The translations under genes were made by a program, and so were the position numbers. 64,000 bases of DNA from a virus, in IMG/VR virus record IMGVR_UViG_3300027969_004705, positions 1 to 64,000 of that record; one strand, written 5' to 3'. Under the pieces are notes generated by a model. It made no database searches and was not told the DNA's origin. It was given only the letters and a program-made list of their open reading frames with translations. Shown here in pieces: positions 52,187 to 60,531 of the stretch; position 1 is the stretch's first letter, and each line of letters begins with the position of its first letter.

Positions 52187-53389
52187 TTAAGTTAATGGGT
52201 TTAATGGCGCCATTAAACCTAATGGGTTTACTGTCTCATTGTTATATTTTGAGGCAGGATTAGGCACAGTAGATTGCATCGGTGCAGGGGTCAAACCATC
52301 AAAAAGACCAGGTGTAGACGGTGTATCAAAAAACGATGGCTTATTATTTGGAACACCTTGATATGTCGCTGCGGGATTATTGAGCGGTCGATTTAAAAGT
52401 TGGTAACGCGACGCTGTCGTATTTGATGTTGATGTTGCAGTATTAGGTATAGGTGACTGTAGAGGACCGATCGGTATACTATCAAGTAAACTTGGTATGG
52501 CTGGCTCATCGAAGAATCCCGGCGCTGTGCTAGGAGTACCTTTATATGTTGCAGCTGGATTAGATTGAATTGGTCCTACAAACTCTGCCTCATTTACTGC
52601 TTGTGGTTTAATTACTCTTGCAGCAGGTACCGGAAGTGATGTGGATCCTTGTGGTGCTGCTTCTCTACTATAATAAAGTTCTACAGTATTATAGTGAGAG
52701 AAAGCAAATGATACTATCTTATTACTTAATTCTGTAAAACTCATTTCTCCATAACTTATAGCATCTCCCGCTACATTAAAAGGCACAGCGTTAAAAAACA
52801 CTATTTTTTTTCTAGGTTCAAGTTTAGCGTTTGCAGAATTAAACCGACCTGTAGAACTACTCGCATTTTTGTCTCTGGTATAAAGTGTTATAGTTATAGT
52901 GCATTTAATATCTTCGTCTGCATTACCATCTTCTATTAAACCTTTATGCGAATTAGCTATAATCCACGGCTTAATAAAATAATCTATTATATCAATATTA
53001 GTCTCTAAAAACGTAATATCAAGTTTATTTTGTGAACCATATGATGCTCTATCTCCCGATACATATCCCATTAAAAATCCTCCACTATTTCGTAGCTCCT
53101 CTGTTGATATACTATAGCTTTCAGTTGGAAATCCAACTGCTTGTGCTAATAAATAGCCATTATTTCCAGAGCTATCTGTTTGATCTTTTATAAGACTCTC
53201 TTCTATTTTCCAATCTCTTGCTTCACGTCTTTCATATTGTGAAAAGACGGTATTTATGCGTTTTCCTAGAGTAGCAGTATCGTTACCATCACGAGTTGCA
53301 AAATCTATAGTCCATAGAGATTTTAAAGGAAGATCATTCTTCCAATTCTTGTGTAAACTGAGTCTTGTTTTAATAGGTGAATTAGCCAC
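52187..53389 (-). CDS. tail-tube-like protein with C-terminal Pro-rich repeats, GTG start
   Basis: 400 residues, GTG start. Residues 15-245 have the layout of tube/tube-initiator proteins: KSLWTIDFATRDG, GFPTESYSIS, DITFLETNIDIIDYFIKPW, then CTITITLYTRD. It may be the gp54-like initiator. Residues 277-377 contain a 40-residue repeat in two copies, each starting NPAATY(K/Q)G and ending PIPN/TVPN, with (G/A)P(I/L/M)QS occurring three times. The repeat part is probably disordered and could bind other tail proteins. Confidence 0.65.
   Translation of the reverse strand: MANSPIKTRLSLHKNWKNDLPLKSLWTIDFATRDGNDTATLGKRINTVFSQYERREARDWKIEESLIKDQTDSSGNNGYLLAQAVGFPTESYSISTEELRNSGGFLMGYVSGDRASYGSQNKLDITFLETNIDIIDYFIKPWIIANSHKGLIEDGNADEDIKCTITITLYTRDKNASSSTGRFNSANAKLEPRKKIVFFNAVPFNVAGDAISYGEMSFTELSNKIVSFAFSHYNTVELYYSREAAPQGSTSLPVPAARVIKPQAVNEAEFVGPIQSNPAATYKGTPSTAPGFFDEPAIPSLLDSIPIGPLQSPIPNTATSTSNTTASRYQLLNRPLNNPAATYQGVPNNKPSFFDTPSTPGLFDGLTPAPMQSTVPNPASKYNNETVNPLGLMAPLNPLT
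52259..52561 (-). repeat. two-copy 40-codon repeat in the tube-like gene
   Basis: Encodes residues 277-316 and 338-377 of the 400-residue protein; identical framework NPAATY.G.P..P.FFD.P..P.L.D with different filler residues. Confidence 0.8.
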
Positions 53390-53394
53390 CTAAA

Positions 53395-53402
53395 TATTTA
53401 AG
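53395..53402 (-). promoter_or_regulatory. late-type promoter CTTAAATA
   Basis: Ends five bases before the GTG at 53389. Confidence 0.45.
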
Positions 53403-53415
53403 AGGTTAACTACTT

Positions 53416-53955
53416 TTATAGAGTTTTTTCGTAAAAGTGGTAGGATAATGTAACTGAAACATCTACAGTAGCGCCTGTACCACCTGATATATTATACTCT
53501 ATATCATTAATATTTTTTAACTGCACTCCTATGAGTTTATATTCAGATATAACATTTAACTTTTTATCGACCTGCCCTAAGACAATATAAGAATTATCAT
53601 CAGGTGTACCATAAGCACCAGTAGAGGTTGTATCGTTAAATAAATTACGCGAAGCTTCTTCAAAGAAACTACGTAGTTCACTGTTTTGATCTAAAAAGAA
53701 AGTAATGCTATATCCATCAGATCCTGGATATGTTGCTGTACCTGCAGAATTAAGATTTAATCCCATGTATGGTACAGCAATATTAGTAATGTTACGACCA
53801 GGTAATTTAGCCGTCTTAGCGTATACAAGCTGATCTTCAGATAAAGCTGGCATTCCGTCTAGTTTAAAATCGAGTACTCTAAAAAGAAAGTCTCTTGAGA
53901 AGTCTTTAGTTGCAGCAACTCTGTAAAAGTTTTGTATATTTTGATTTACGGCCAT
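53416..53955 (-). CDS. 19: tail tube protein (T4 gp19-like)
   Basis: 179 residues (T4 gp19 is 163). KDFSRDFLFRVLDF, AKTAKLPGRNITNIAVPYMG then GYSITFFLDQN, and VDVSVTLSYHFYEK at the C-terminus reproduce the gp19 layout with the inter-ring strand and final beta-hairpin. It polymerises to form the inner tube. A perfect late promoter precedes it. It is separated from the sheath gene by an inserted endonuclease gene. Confidence 0.85.
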   Translation of the reverse strand: MAVNQNIQNFYRVAATKDFSRDFLFRVLDFKLDGMPALSEDQLVYAKTAKLPGRNITNIAVPYMGLNLNSAGTATYPGSDGYSITFFLDQNSELRSFFEEASRNLFNDTTSTGAYGTPDDNSYIVLGQVDKKLNVISEYKLIGVQLKNINDIEYNISGGTGATVDVSVTLSYHFYEKTL

Positions 53956-53960
53956 ATTAT

Positions 53961-53968
53961 TATTTATA
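53961..53968 (-). promoter_or_regulatory. late-type promoter TATAAATA
   Basis: Perfect octamer ending five bases before the ATG at 53955. Confidence 0.7.
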
Positions 53969-54005
53969 TCTGTATACGTAATATTTATTATTTTTTTGCT
54001 AAATC

Positions 54006-55715
54006 TTAAGTGACAGTCTTAGTATATAAAAAAACTAAATTACCACAATCATATATCTTACGATATCCTTCCTCATACATAATTTCTGTTTCTGTTTTAA
54101 TATTGTCGAATGCTTGAAAGTGTTTTAATTTATGTTTTTGAAAATTGAGTCTACTAAGTAGATTTATAGTATCTTTCGTATAAAAAAAGTTAGGTTTAGA
54201 TGTTCTTATTAATTTAAAGCCATTTTTTAAATATGATTTACCATCTGAATATCTTAAATCGCAGTAAGATATAATATCTTCATTTATCTGACCAGCACAA
54301 TGTTTAAATAACTTACTAAATCCTCCTACTACACTAGTATTTAGTTTACAACAATATCTGACTAGTTCCACTTGATTATTTGCATTTATTTTCCTATGTG
54401 AAAAAGACATAGCTGCGTAAATTTCATTATCTATTTTTAGTCCATAATCTAAAAAACTTTGACAGTTACCTTGTATGTGGTTCTGTATATAAAATTGTTT
54501 TTTTTCATCTTTTGTAAGTCTTACGAGGGTACATTTTCTTGCGTATTTTCTGGTTTCTAATTTATTTAATTTAGCTAAAATAATTGATTTCACGATGTCT
54601 TTTTTTAAAATCCATTCATTCTCAAATACGGTAATTAAATTGATGTTATTAGTTTGACATATTTGATTTTTAATTGAGTGTTTTTGACGGCCGGATGCTT
54701 CATGATGACTATTACAAGGATAAGTAGTACCATATGAATGCCAAAGAACACCATTATATTCAATACCTACTGCTTTATCAGGTATAAATAAATCGATTTC
54801 AATACCATTAACTTTTGCATTTTTTATAGTATTAATATTGTATTGTTGTAAAAATTCATTAATTTCATCTTCAGCCCGACTTCTGTTTTTGCCATACCCG
54901 GTGCAATTGTTACAACAAATTTCCTGCCATAACCCGCAAATAAATAATTGTTGTTTTACACTGTTACATTTTTTGCATTTAATATCTATCACACGTTGCT
55001 TATTAATATTGCTAATATCTGTTAAAATGATAAAGTTTTTTGTTACTTCTTTTTTTATCTGCTCTATCTCATAACTATGTTTATTTTCTTTAGAACTAAA
55101 CTTACTATATCCTAATGTACTATTAATATAATTACAAAATCCTTTATCATATGATATTTGTCGCTGATCTATATTATTTTTTAAACAATAAAATCTTTCA
55201 CCCCACTGTGCATCTATTGGTAGAAAGTCTGTCCAATATCTAACACTACATAATAGATCTATATTTTTTTCTATATCCCAAGCTTTAATATTAGTTTTAA
55301 ATTTAACAATTTGCTGTGTAACAGCATCTTTAGATATAATATTAAAAGTGTGTGTTTCATAGCACTTATTAAAGTGGTTTTTAATATCAGAATATCGTTG
55401 CTTTATTGAAGATGTGTTAACTATTCTATTTTTATACATCATTGTTTTACTTTGACTGTACTTTTGAGCGTTTGGTGACCACTTTAAGTATTCACTAGTC
55501 ATTTCACATACACATCGATTAGTTATATTATTTCGTATACAGTAAATTCGTTCTGACGCACTTGCAGTACTTGGTAAGAACTCTGTAGCTTTACATATAT
55601 CAGTTTTTAAACTAATATTATCTTTAGCATTATACTTAGTTGTTGAGATTGTACCTACAGATGAATATATTTTGTGTATGTTATCTAAGATATGAGTCCT
55701 CAATAGTGTGTTCAT
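54006..55715 (-). CDS. free-standing homing endonuclease-like protein (Vsr/EDxHD fold)
   Basis: 569 residues. N-terminal half: two copies of a module (43-86 and 161-205) with the pattern T.FLP..A...ER.YC..NNI..R, probably DNA-binding. Residues 247-271 are a zinc-finger-like CKKC...CCNNC block. The catalytic part follows: AEDEINEFLQ (E282/E284), GIEIDLFIP (D308), GIEYNGVLWHS (H326), then ICQTNNINLITVFENEW. This is the Vsr-like/EDxHD arrangement of phage homing nucleases. Residues 390-569 may form another recognition domain. The gene interrupts the sheath-tube pair and has its own late-type promoter, typical of mobile endonuclease genes. Confidence 0.8.
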   Translation of the reverse strand: MNTLLRTHILDNIHKIYSSVGTISTTKYNAKDNISLKTDICKATEFLPSTASASERIYCIRNNITNRCVCEMTSEYLKWSPNAQKYSQSKTMMYKNRIVNTSSIKQRYSDIKNHFNKCYETHTFNIISKDAVTQQIVKFKTNIKAWDIEKNIDLLCSVRYWTDFLPIDAQWGERFYCLKNNIDQRQISYDKGFCNYINSTLGYSKFSSKENKHSYEIEQIKKEVTKNFIILTDISNINKQRVIDIKCKKCNSVKQQLFICGLWQEICCNNCTGYGKNRSRAEDEINEFLQQYNINTIKNAKVNGIEIDLFIPDKAVGIEYNGVLWHSYGTTYPCNSHHEASGRQKHSIKNQICQTNNINLITVFENEWILKKDIVKSIILAKLNKLETRKYARKCTLVRLTKDEKKQFYIQNHIQGNCQSFLDYGLKIDNEIYAAMSFSHRKINANNQVELVRYCCKLNTSVVGGFSKLFKHCAGQINEDIISYCDLRYSDGKSYLKNGFKLIRTSKPNFFYTKDTINLLSRLNFQKHKLKHFQAFDNIKTETEIMYEEGYRKIYDCGNLVFLYTKTVT

Positions 55716-55720
55716 ATAAA

Positions 55721-55728
55721 CATTTAAT
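55721..55728 (-). promoter_or_regulatory. late-type promoter ATTAAATG (one further mismatch)
   Basis: Ends five bases before the ATG at 55715. Weaker match than at structural genes. Confidence 0.4.
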
Positions 55729-55738
55729 ACTATAAGTT

Positions 55739-55776
55739 AAAAAAAGCGCGGATTTAATTTAAATTAAATCCGCGCT
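55739..55776 (-). terminator. strong terminator after the sheath gene
   Basis: Perfect 32-base palindrome (55745-55776) with G+C-rich ends (AGCGCGG) and, on the minus strand, a run of seven T (55739-55745). It isolates the sheath transcript from the endonuclease gene. Confidence 0.85.
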
Positions 55777-55789
55777 ATAATTTACTTAA

Positions 55790-58186
55790 TTAATTACTAC
55801 CTACAAGCTCTTCAAACTTAGTATCTGTTCTTGTAGCGTAGAAGTTAACTTGTATGAACTCTACTGTCTTAACAGGTTTCAAGTAAATATCGACTACAAG
55901 CTCGTTATTATCAATTACTTCTGCGCTGTTATTTCTTTCATCACAAACGATAAGATAATCATACAACCCACCAGCTGCCTTAACTCTTTCAAAGAAAGGA
56001 GATAGAGTGTTAACAACACGAGTTCTAGTAAAGAGTGTATTGTTTTCAAACAAGAAGAACTTCATTACCGACTTAGTAGCTTTTTCAAGATATAAGAAGT
56101 TACGACGAACATTAATTCTATCAAAAGCACTTGGTTTCTTAAGCAATGTCTTTTGTCCAAAAACAACGATACCTTGATCAGGGAAAGTTGTAATAGGATT
56201 AAGACTTATTGTATATAAGTCATCTCGTTGACGTTGATTAGGAGAGAACGCTACGTCAATAGCATCTGTAATAATACCTCTGTTAAAACCAGCAGGTGCT
56301 CCCCATGGACCAATTTCAACATCAGTTGCTACCATTTTAGCAGCAGCATAACCTGAAGAAGGTATATACACATTAGTACCGCTATAAGCATCATACACTT
56401 TTAAATAATTTGCATATGTTGTAGCATATGAAGTGTTAGCAAAGCTGAATTGATTTCGTAATGCCCAATATATATTGGTAGAGAAGTTTTTACTTGCATC
56501 ATTTACAGTTTTGTTATTTTTACCAGTTACAAGAATTTGTCTAATTGGATCAGCAATAAATATTAAATCTCCGCGGCCACCGTCTTTTACAGCACCCGCG
56601 AAGGTTGCAAATCTACTAAATACAGTATTATAAGCATCTCGAGCATTAACTCCTGCAGTAGTTAAATCACCAGAAGTTCCTAAGTCTGTTATACCTTGTG
56701 TTGTTTGTAAATCATCAAAATAAGCTGAAAGAGCTGTAATTGTCTGAGTTTTAACATATGTGTGTATAGTACCTAAACCACCTTCAGCAATAATATCAAT
56801 ATTGAATAGGTCGGGATTACGAATACGAGTTAAAGCTCTATCAATCTTAGTAGGTATATCACCAATAATTTTTTGTTTAACACTAGCCTGAGCAAATGCA
56901 CCTATAGGATATAATGAATCAGCAAAACCGTAACTTGATAAGAGTGCAAAAGCACCTGAAGATGCTCCGTAAATAGAATAATTTGCGCTAGTAGATGTGA
57001 TAGCTGTTTGAAGTTGATTGGATATAACACGAACTTTCTTTTTAGGGGTACCGTCAGTATTTAACTGAACACCGGTAAATGCATCTGCAACATATGGATT
57101 AACTAATACATCAACATTTGCTGATTGGTCACCCACATTACCGAGGAAAAAGTTAATAGGTGCACCACCATTTACATTATTTATTTGACGAGCAGCACCA
57201 ATTGATCCGTTATAACCTTCGTCTAATACATAATCAAGTTGATTGGCATCTGTAGAGAAAACAGATTGTCTTAACTTAAATATCCCTAAATTAAGTGTAT
57301 CATCAAATTCACGAGTACCAGTATTATATCCCACCAGTTTTTCTTCCATTATCTGGGATATAGTATTTACTGCAGGATTAGCACCTCCAGCTGATGTTGC
57401 AGATAGTCCAAATAGTAATCTTGATTGAGGTATTCTAGTAAAGTTAGATGCAGCTAAGCCTGTACTAGGAGCAGATTGAGTAACTGTAAAGGCGTTAAGC
57501 ACACCATCGTAATTACTTGCTGGATTAATGTTTGTATTATCAGCTAATGCTGTATAATATCCAGTATACTTACCATCAATACTAGTCTGAGCTTTATTTA
57601 CAATTATAAGAGCAGCAGAAGATAAAGCAGAAATAGATGCAAACACTCCGGTAGTATTAGCAGAACTTGTCGCGCTCCATGTAAATAAAGTACCATTTAA
57701 AAGTTTTAAATAATCTGTTTTTGTGATATTAAATTGTGTTGGACTTCCAATAAAATAATTAGTAGAAGATAACCCTGCCACTCCAGTTGTATCAAATGTA
57801 GTTTGAAGAGTATATCCAAATGCATCAGATGTAGCTGACGATGCTCCTTGAGTTACAGTTATAGCTGGGAAAGCTAATAGAGATATAGTAGAACCAAAGC
57901 CTTCACCTGTACCGTCTCCATAAGGTAAGCGATTTACTAATATTTGACCAGTTGAATTAAATGCAGCTTTTACGGTATAATAAAAATAACGCTCAGCGGG
58001 ATTTTTTGGAGTTCCATAAATTTGTTCAAATTCAGAAAAACTTGACACTCCGACAACTTCATCTGTCGGACCTTGATCAGCAAAGCCGGTTGTATAGATG
58101 GTTGTGCCAGCAGGAGAAGGGAGTCGTAGTGATAAATCTATTTCTTTAATTTCAACACCAGGTGATTGAATAGTACGTTTAGCCAT
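55790..58186 (-). CDS. 18: tail sheath protein (T4 gp18-like)
   Basis: 798 residues, larger than T4 gp18 (659). The N-terminus SPGVEIKEIDLSLRLP, then VGVSSFSEFEQIYG, and the conserved C-terminal core (VFGQKTLLKKPSAFDRINVR, then LFENNTLFTRTRV) are standard for contractile sheath proteins. The extra length is in central beta-rich insertions (about 130-330). The gene is flanked by a perfect late promoter and a strong terminator, as suits a very abundant protein. Confidence 0.93.
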   Translation of the reverse strand: MAKRTIQSPGVEIKEIDLSLRLPSPAGTTIYTTGFADQGPTDEVVGVSSFSEFEQIYGTPKNPAERYFYYTVKAAFNSTGQILVNRLPYGDGTGEGFGSTISLLAFPAITVTQGASSATSDAFGYTLQTTFDTTGVAGLSSTNYFIGSPTQFNITKTDYLKLLNGTLFTWSATSSANTTGVFASISALSSAALIIVNKAQTSIDGKYTGYYTALADNTNINPASNYDGVLNAFTVTQSAPSTGLAASNFTRIPQSRLLFGLSATSAGGANPAVNTISQIMEEKLVGYNTGTREFDDTLNLGIFKLRQSVFSTDANQLDYVLDEGYNGSIGAARQINNVNGGAPINFFLGNVGDQSANVDVLVNPYVADAFTGVQLNTDGTPKKKVRVISNQLQTAITSTSANYSIYGASSGAFALLSSYGFADSLYPIGAFAQASVKQKIIGDIPTKIDRALTRIRNPDLFNIDIIAEGGLGTIHTYVKTQTITALSAYFDDLQTTQGITDLGTSGDLTTAGVNARDAYNTVFSRFATFAGAVKDGGRGDLIFIADPIRQILVTGKNNKTVNDASKNFSTNIYWALRNQFSFANTSYATTYANYLKVYDAYSGTNVYIPSSGYAAAKMVATDVEIGPWGAPAGFNRGIITDAIDVAFSPNQRQRDDLYTISLNPITTFPDQGIVVFGQKTLLKKPSAFDRINVRRNFLYLEKATKSVMKFFLFENNTLFTRTRVVNTLSPFFERVKAAGGLYDYLIVCDERNNSAEVIDNNELVVDIYLKPVKTVEFIQVNFYATRTDTKFEELVGSN

Positions 58187-58191
58187 ACTAT

Positions 58192-58199
58192 TATTTATA
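58192..58199 (-). promoter_or_regulatory. late-type promoter TATAAATA of the sheath gene
   Basis: Perfect octamer ending five bases before the ATG at 58186. Confidence 0.75.
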
Positions 58200-58222
58200 A
58201 AAAAATTTACACTTTTATAAAA

Positions 58223-58801
58223 TTACACTGCTAAAAGTTCTGTCTGCAACTGAGAATATACAAAAGTGAAAGAAGATTCAATCTCACCTCCGTCTCGATA
58301 ATTATATGTAACACCTCCTAAGGTAGTTGGAAATGCTTTTACATATTTAAATTTTATACGTTGATTATCAAATTCATCCAATCCAAAAATAGAGATGTCA
58401 GTTTGATAATCAGCAAAAATTGCATTGTCGGTTAGAGAACTCTGATCAAATAAGCCTGTTTTTTCATCATGTAATAATTCTAACCACTTATAAATAACCC
58501 AATAATTATTATATTCATTATCTATTGTAAAATTAACTGTTACTGGTGGATAGGGATTTTTAGAATGAGAAGAATTATACAAAGTACTACCTGCATATCT
58601 AATCTCTAATGCAGGTACTGTTATCTCTGGTACTATTGATCCATATATAGAAAATTGTAGCGAGTTTTCTATTATGGTATTATTAGATCTTTCTTGTCTT
58701 GTATTTATTTTACGTAAGGCTGCTGGTACTTGAAATACAAGTTTGAATTTATCAGCTCTTGATTTATTTAAAGAGGATTGTTTATAACTATTCGACGCCA
58801 T
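58223..58801 (-). CDS. second tail-tube-like virion protein
   Basis: 192 residues. FKLVFQVPAALRKI, SIYGSIVPEITVPALEIRYA, YPPVTVNFTIDN, YWVIYKWLELLHDE and a final SSFTFVYSQLQ follow the tube-protein strand order. It is a diverged relative of the gp19-like protein at 53.4 kb and lies between sheath and terminase. It may be a tube variant, a tail completion protein or a neck-tail adaptor. Confidence 0.65.
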   Translation of the reverse strand: MASNSYKQSSLNKSRADKFKLVFQVPAALRKINTRQERSNNTIIENSLQFSIYGSIVPEITVPALEIRYAGSTLYNSSHSKNPYPPVTVNFTIDNEYNNYWVIYKWLELLHDEKTGLFDQSSLTDNAIFADYQTDISIFGLDEFDNQRIKFKYVKAFPTTLGGVTYNYRDGGEIESSFTFVYSQLQTELLAV

Positions 58802-58806
58802 ATTAA

Positions 58807-58814
58807 TATTTATA
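58807..58814 (-). promoter_or_regulatory. late-type promoter TATAAATA
   Basis: Perfect octamer ending five bases before the ATG at 58801. Confidence 0.7.
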
Positions 58815-60513
58815 ACAAACTCCAGCCATTGCTTTGTAAATCAAATAAATCATCTCCTTCATTGTCATCTCCCATACCAAATACGACAGCTTGAGTTGTA
58901 CTGCCTCCAATACTTGTAATTTCATTATCTAAATATATAGAAGTAGGTTTTTCAAATAAGGATACTCCAAAATCCATTGGTCTAATATCTTTTGGTTTAC
59001 CTCTTTCATCTAACTCTATGATTTCAAAAAATCTTTCTGTTAACTCTCTTTCTAATATATAAAGAGCATACATTAAAGACATTACTCTATCATCATGAGC
59101 TGTACCTCTAGCTCTCCAAGTTCCGTTAGGCTGCCTAACAAAGTCTTTTAACTCTTTTAATGTGTCTATATCGTTAAATTCAATACATTTTACTTCATTA
59201 AGGAAATATCTCATATTTAAAATACCTTTATATTTGGTATTAGTATGAGCTATCATTCCCATTTGCGCTCTATTTCTACCTGCTACTTTTGCTCCATAAG
59301 ATACAATTTTTTCATATCCCATGTCGAAGACTAGTCTATCAACTACTTGCGCGCCGCAGTTATTACGTTCTATTAAAGCAATTGGACTGCCCCAATTACG
59401 CAGTATGTTATAGAGCTTATTTGTAAATTCGAGAGGCGCAATATTATTATTATGATATACTGCTACTTGTTTAATTTGTGCTAAATCAGTAATATCTAAT
59501 ATTTGAATAACTGAAGCATCAACCCCTACTCCTTCTGCTATATCAACTCCTGCTACATATACACGAGCCGCGTCAGGTTCTTCCCATATCTGATAATGAT
59601 CTTCATCTAATATTATAGGTGCTGGCTTACAATTTTGAGATAGTTTATAAAATAATTCTTCATCTAAAGAAGAGTCTCCTGTTGCGAGAAATACCGTTTC
59701 ATATTCTTGTAAGAATGATTCTGTAGAACCTAAAGCTCTAATTTGCTTCTGCTTCCACTCTTCATCTCTTCCTGGTATAGCTGACCAAAGAACTCTCTCA
59801 TATACAAATTCATTTTCTTTCTTTTCAGCACCATCAAATAAAGTATGGAAAAGATTACCAGTACCATTAGGTGTAGATGCAATTAGTACTTTTGATTTTT
59901 TCGAACGTGATATAGTAGGAAATACTGAACGCCAAAAGTCTTGTAGTATTGATTCAGGTTCAATAAAAGCCATTTCATCAATAATTAATGTATTAATGGA
60001 TGCACCACGAGCCGCACTACCTGTTGTAGTACTAATACCGATACGTGAACCGTTTTCTAACTCTAGTGAGGTTTTGCCATATTCCTTAACACCAGGTTTG
60101 GACCAATTTGGCATCTCTTCGTATGCTAACCTAACTCTTCTAAATATTTCTATAGCCGTAGATTCTTTATTAGCTACAATAATAATATTTTGATATTCAT
60201 TAAAACAAGCTATCCATAATGCGTAAATTGTCAGCATTGTCGTTTTACCGATCTGCCGACTTGCTAATAATATAACTTGTCTATTGTTTAAAAGAGTATT
60301 AAGCGCTTTCTTTTGATAATCGAAAAGCTCTATCTTAAGCTTACCTTTATCTGGATCAATAATATAAAAGAAATTTTCTGCAAAGTAAAGTAAATCTTCT
60401 TTACATTGTTTTAAATCATTTACCATTTCTAAGGTATACTCTTCTTTCCAGTGCTTATTTGGCAAATTTGGATTACCTAAATAATATTCGCTTTTTGAAC
60501 TTTTTTTTGCCAT
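58810..60513 (-). CDS. 17: terminase large subunit (T4 gp17-like)
   Basis: 567 residues (T4 gp17 is 610). Walker A LLASRQIGKTT (82-92), Walker B TLIIDEMAFIEPES and the SKVLIASTPNG coupling motif form the packaging ATPase. The C-terminal RNase H-type nuclease has VYVAGVDIAEG and the ending HDDRVMSLMYAL. It drives DNA into proheads and makes the headful cut. It shares an 18-base divergent promoter region with the next gene. Confidence 0.95.
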   Translation of the reverse strand: MAKKSSKSEYYLGNPNLPNKHWKEEYTLEMVNDLKQCKEDLLYFAENFFYIIDPDKGKLKIELFDYQKKALNTLLNNRQVILLASRQIGKTTMLTIYALWIACFNEYQNIIIVANKESTAIEIFRRVRLAYEEMPNWSKPGVKEYGKTSLELENGSRIGISTTTGSAARGASINTLIIDEMAFIEPESILQDFWRSVFPTISRSKKSKVLIASTPNGTGNLFHTLFDGAEKKENEFVYERVLWSAIPGRDEEWKQKQIRALGSTESFLQEYETVFLATGDSSLDEELFYKLSQNCKPAPIILDEDHYQIWEEPDAARVYVAGVDIAEGVGVDASVIQILDITDLAQIKQVAVYHNNNIAPLEFTNKLYNILRNWGSPIALIERNNCGAQVVDRLVFDMGYEKIVSYGAKVAGRNRAQMGMIAHTNTKYKGILNMRYFLNEVKCIEFNDIDTLKELKDFVRQPNGTWRARGTAHDDRVMSLMYALYILERELTERFFEIIELDERGKPKDIRPMDFGVSLFEKPTSIYLDNEITSIGGSTTQAVVFGMGDDNEGDDLFDLQSNGWSLL

Positions 60514-60518
60514 ATAAT

Positions 60519-60526
60519 TATAAATA
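60519..60526. promoter_or_regulatory. shared divergent late-type promoter (TATAAATA / TATTTATA)
   Basis: TATAAATA on the plus strand ends five bases before the ATG at 60532. The same eight bases read TATTTATA on the minus strand and end five bases before the terminase ATG at 60513. Confidence 0.65.
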
Positions 60527-60531
60527 CTTAT

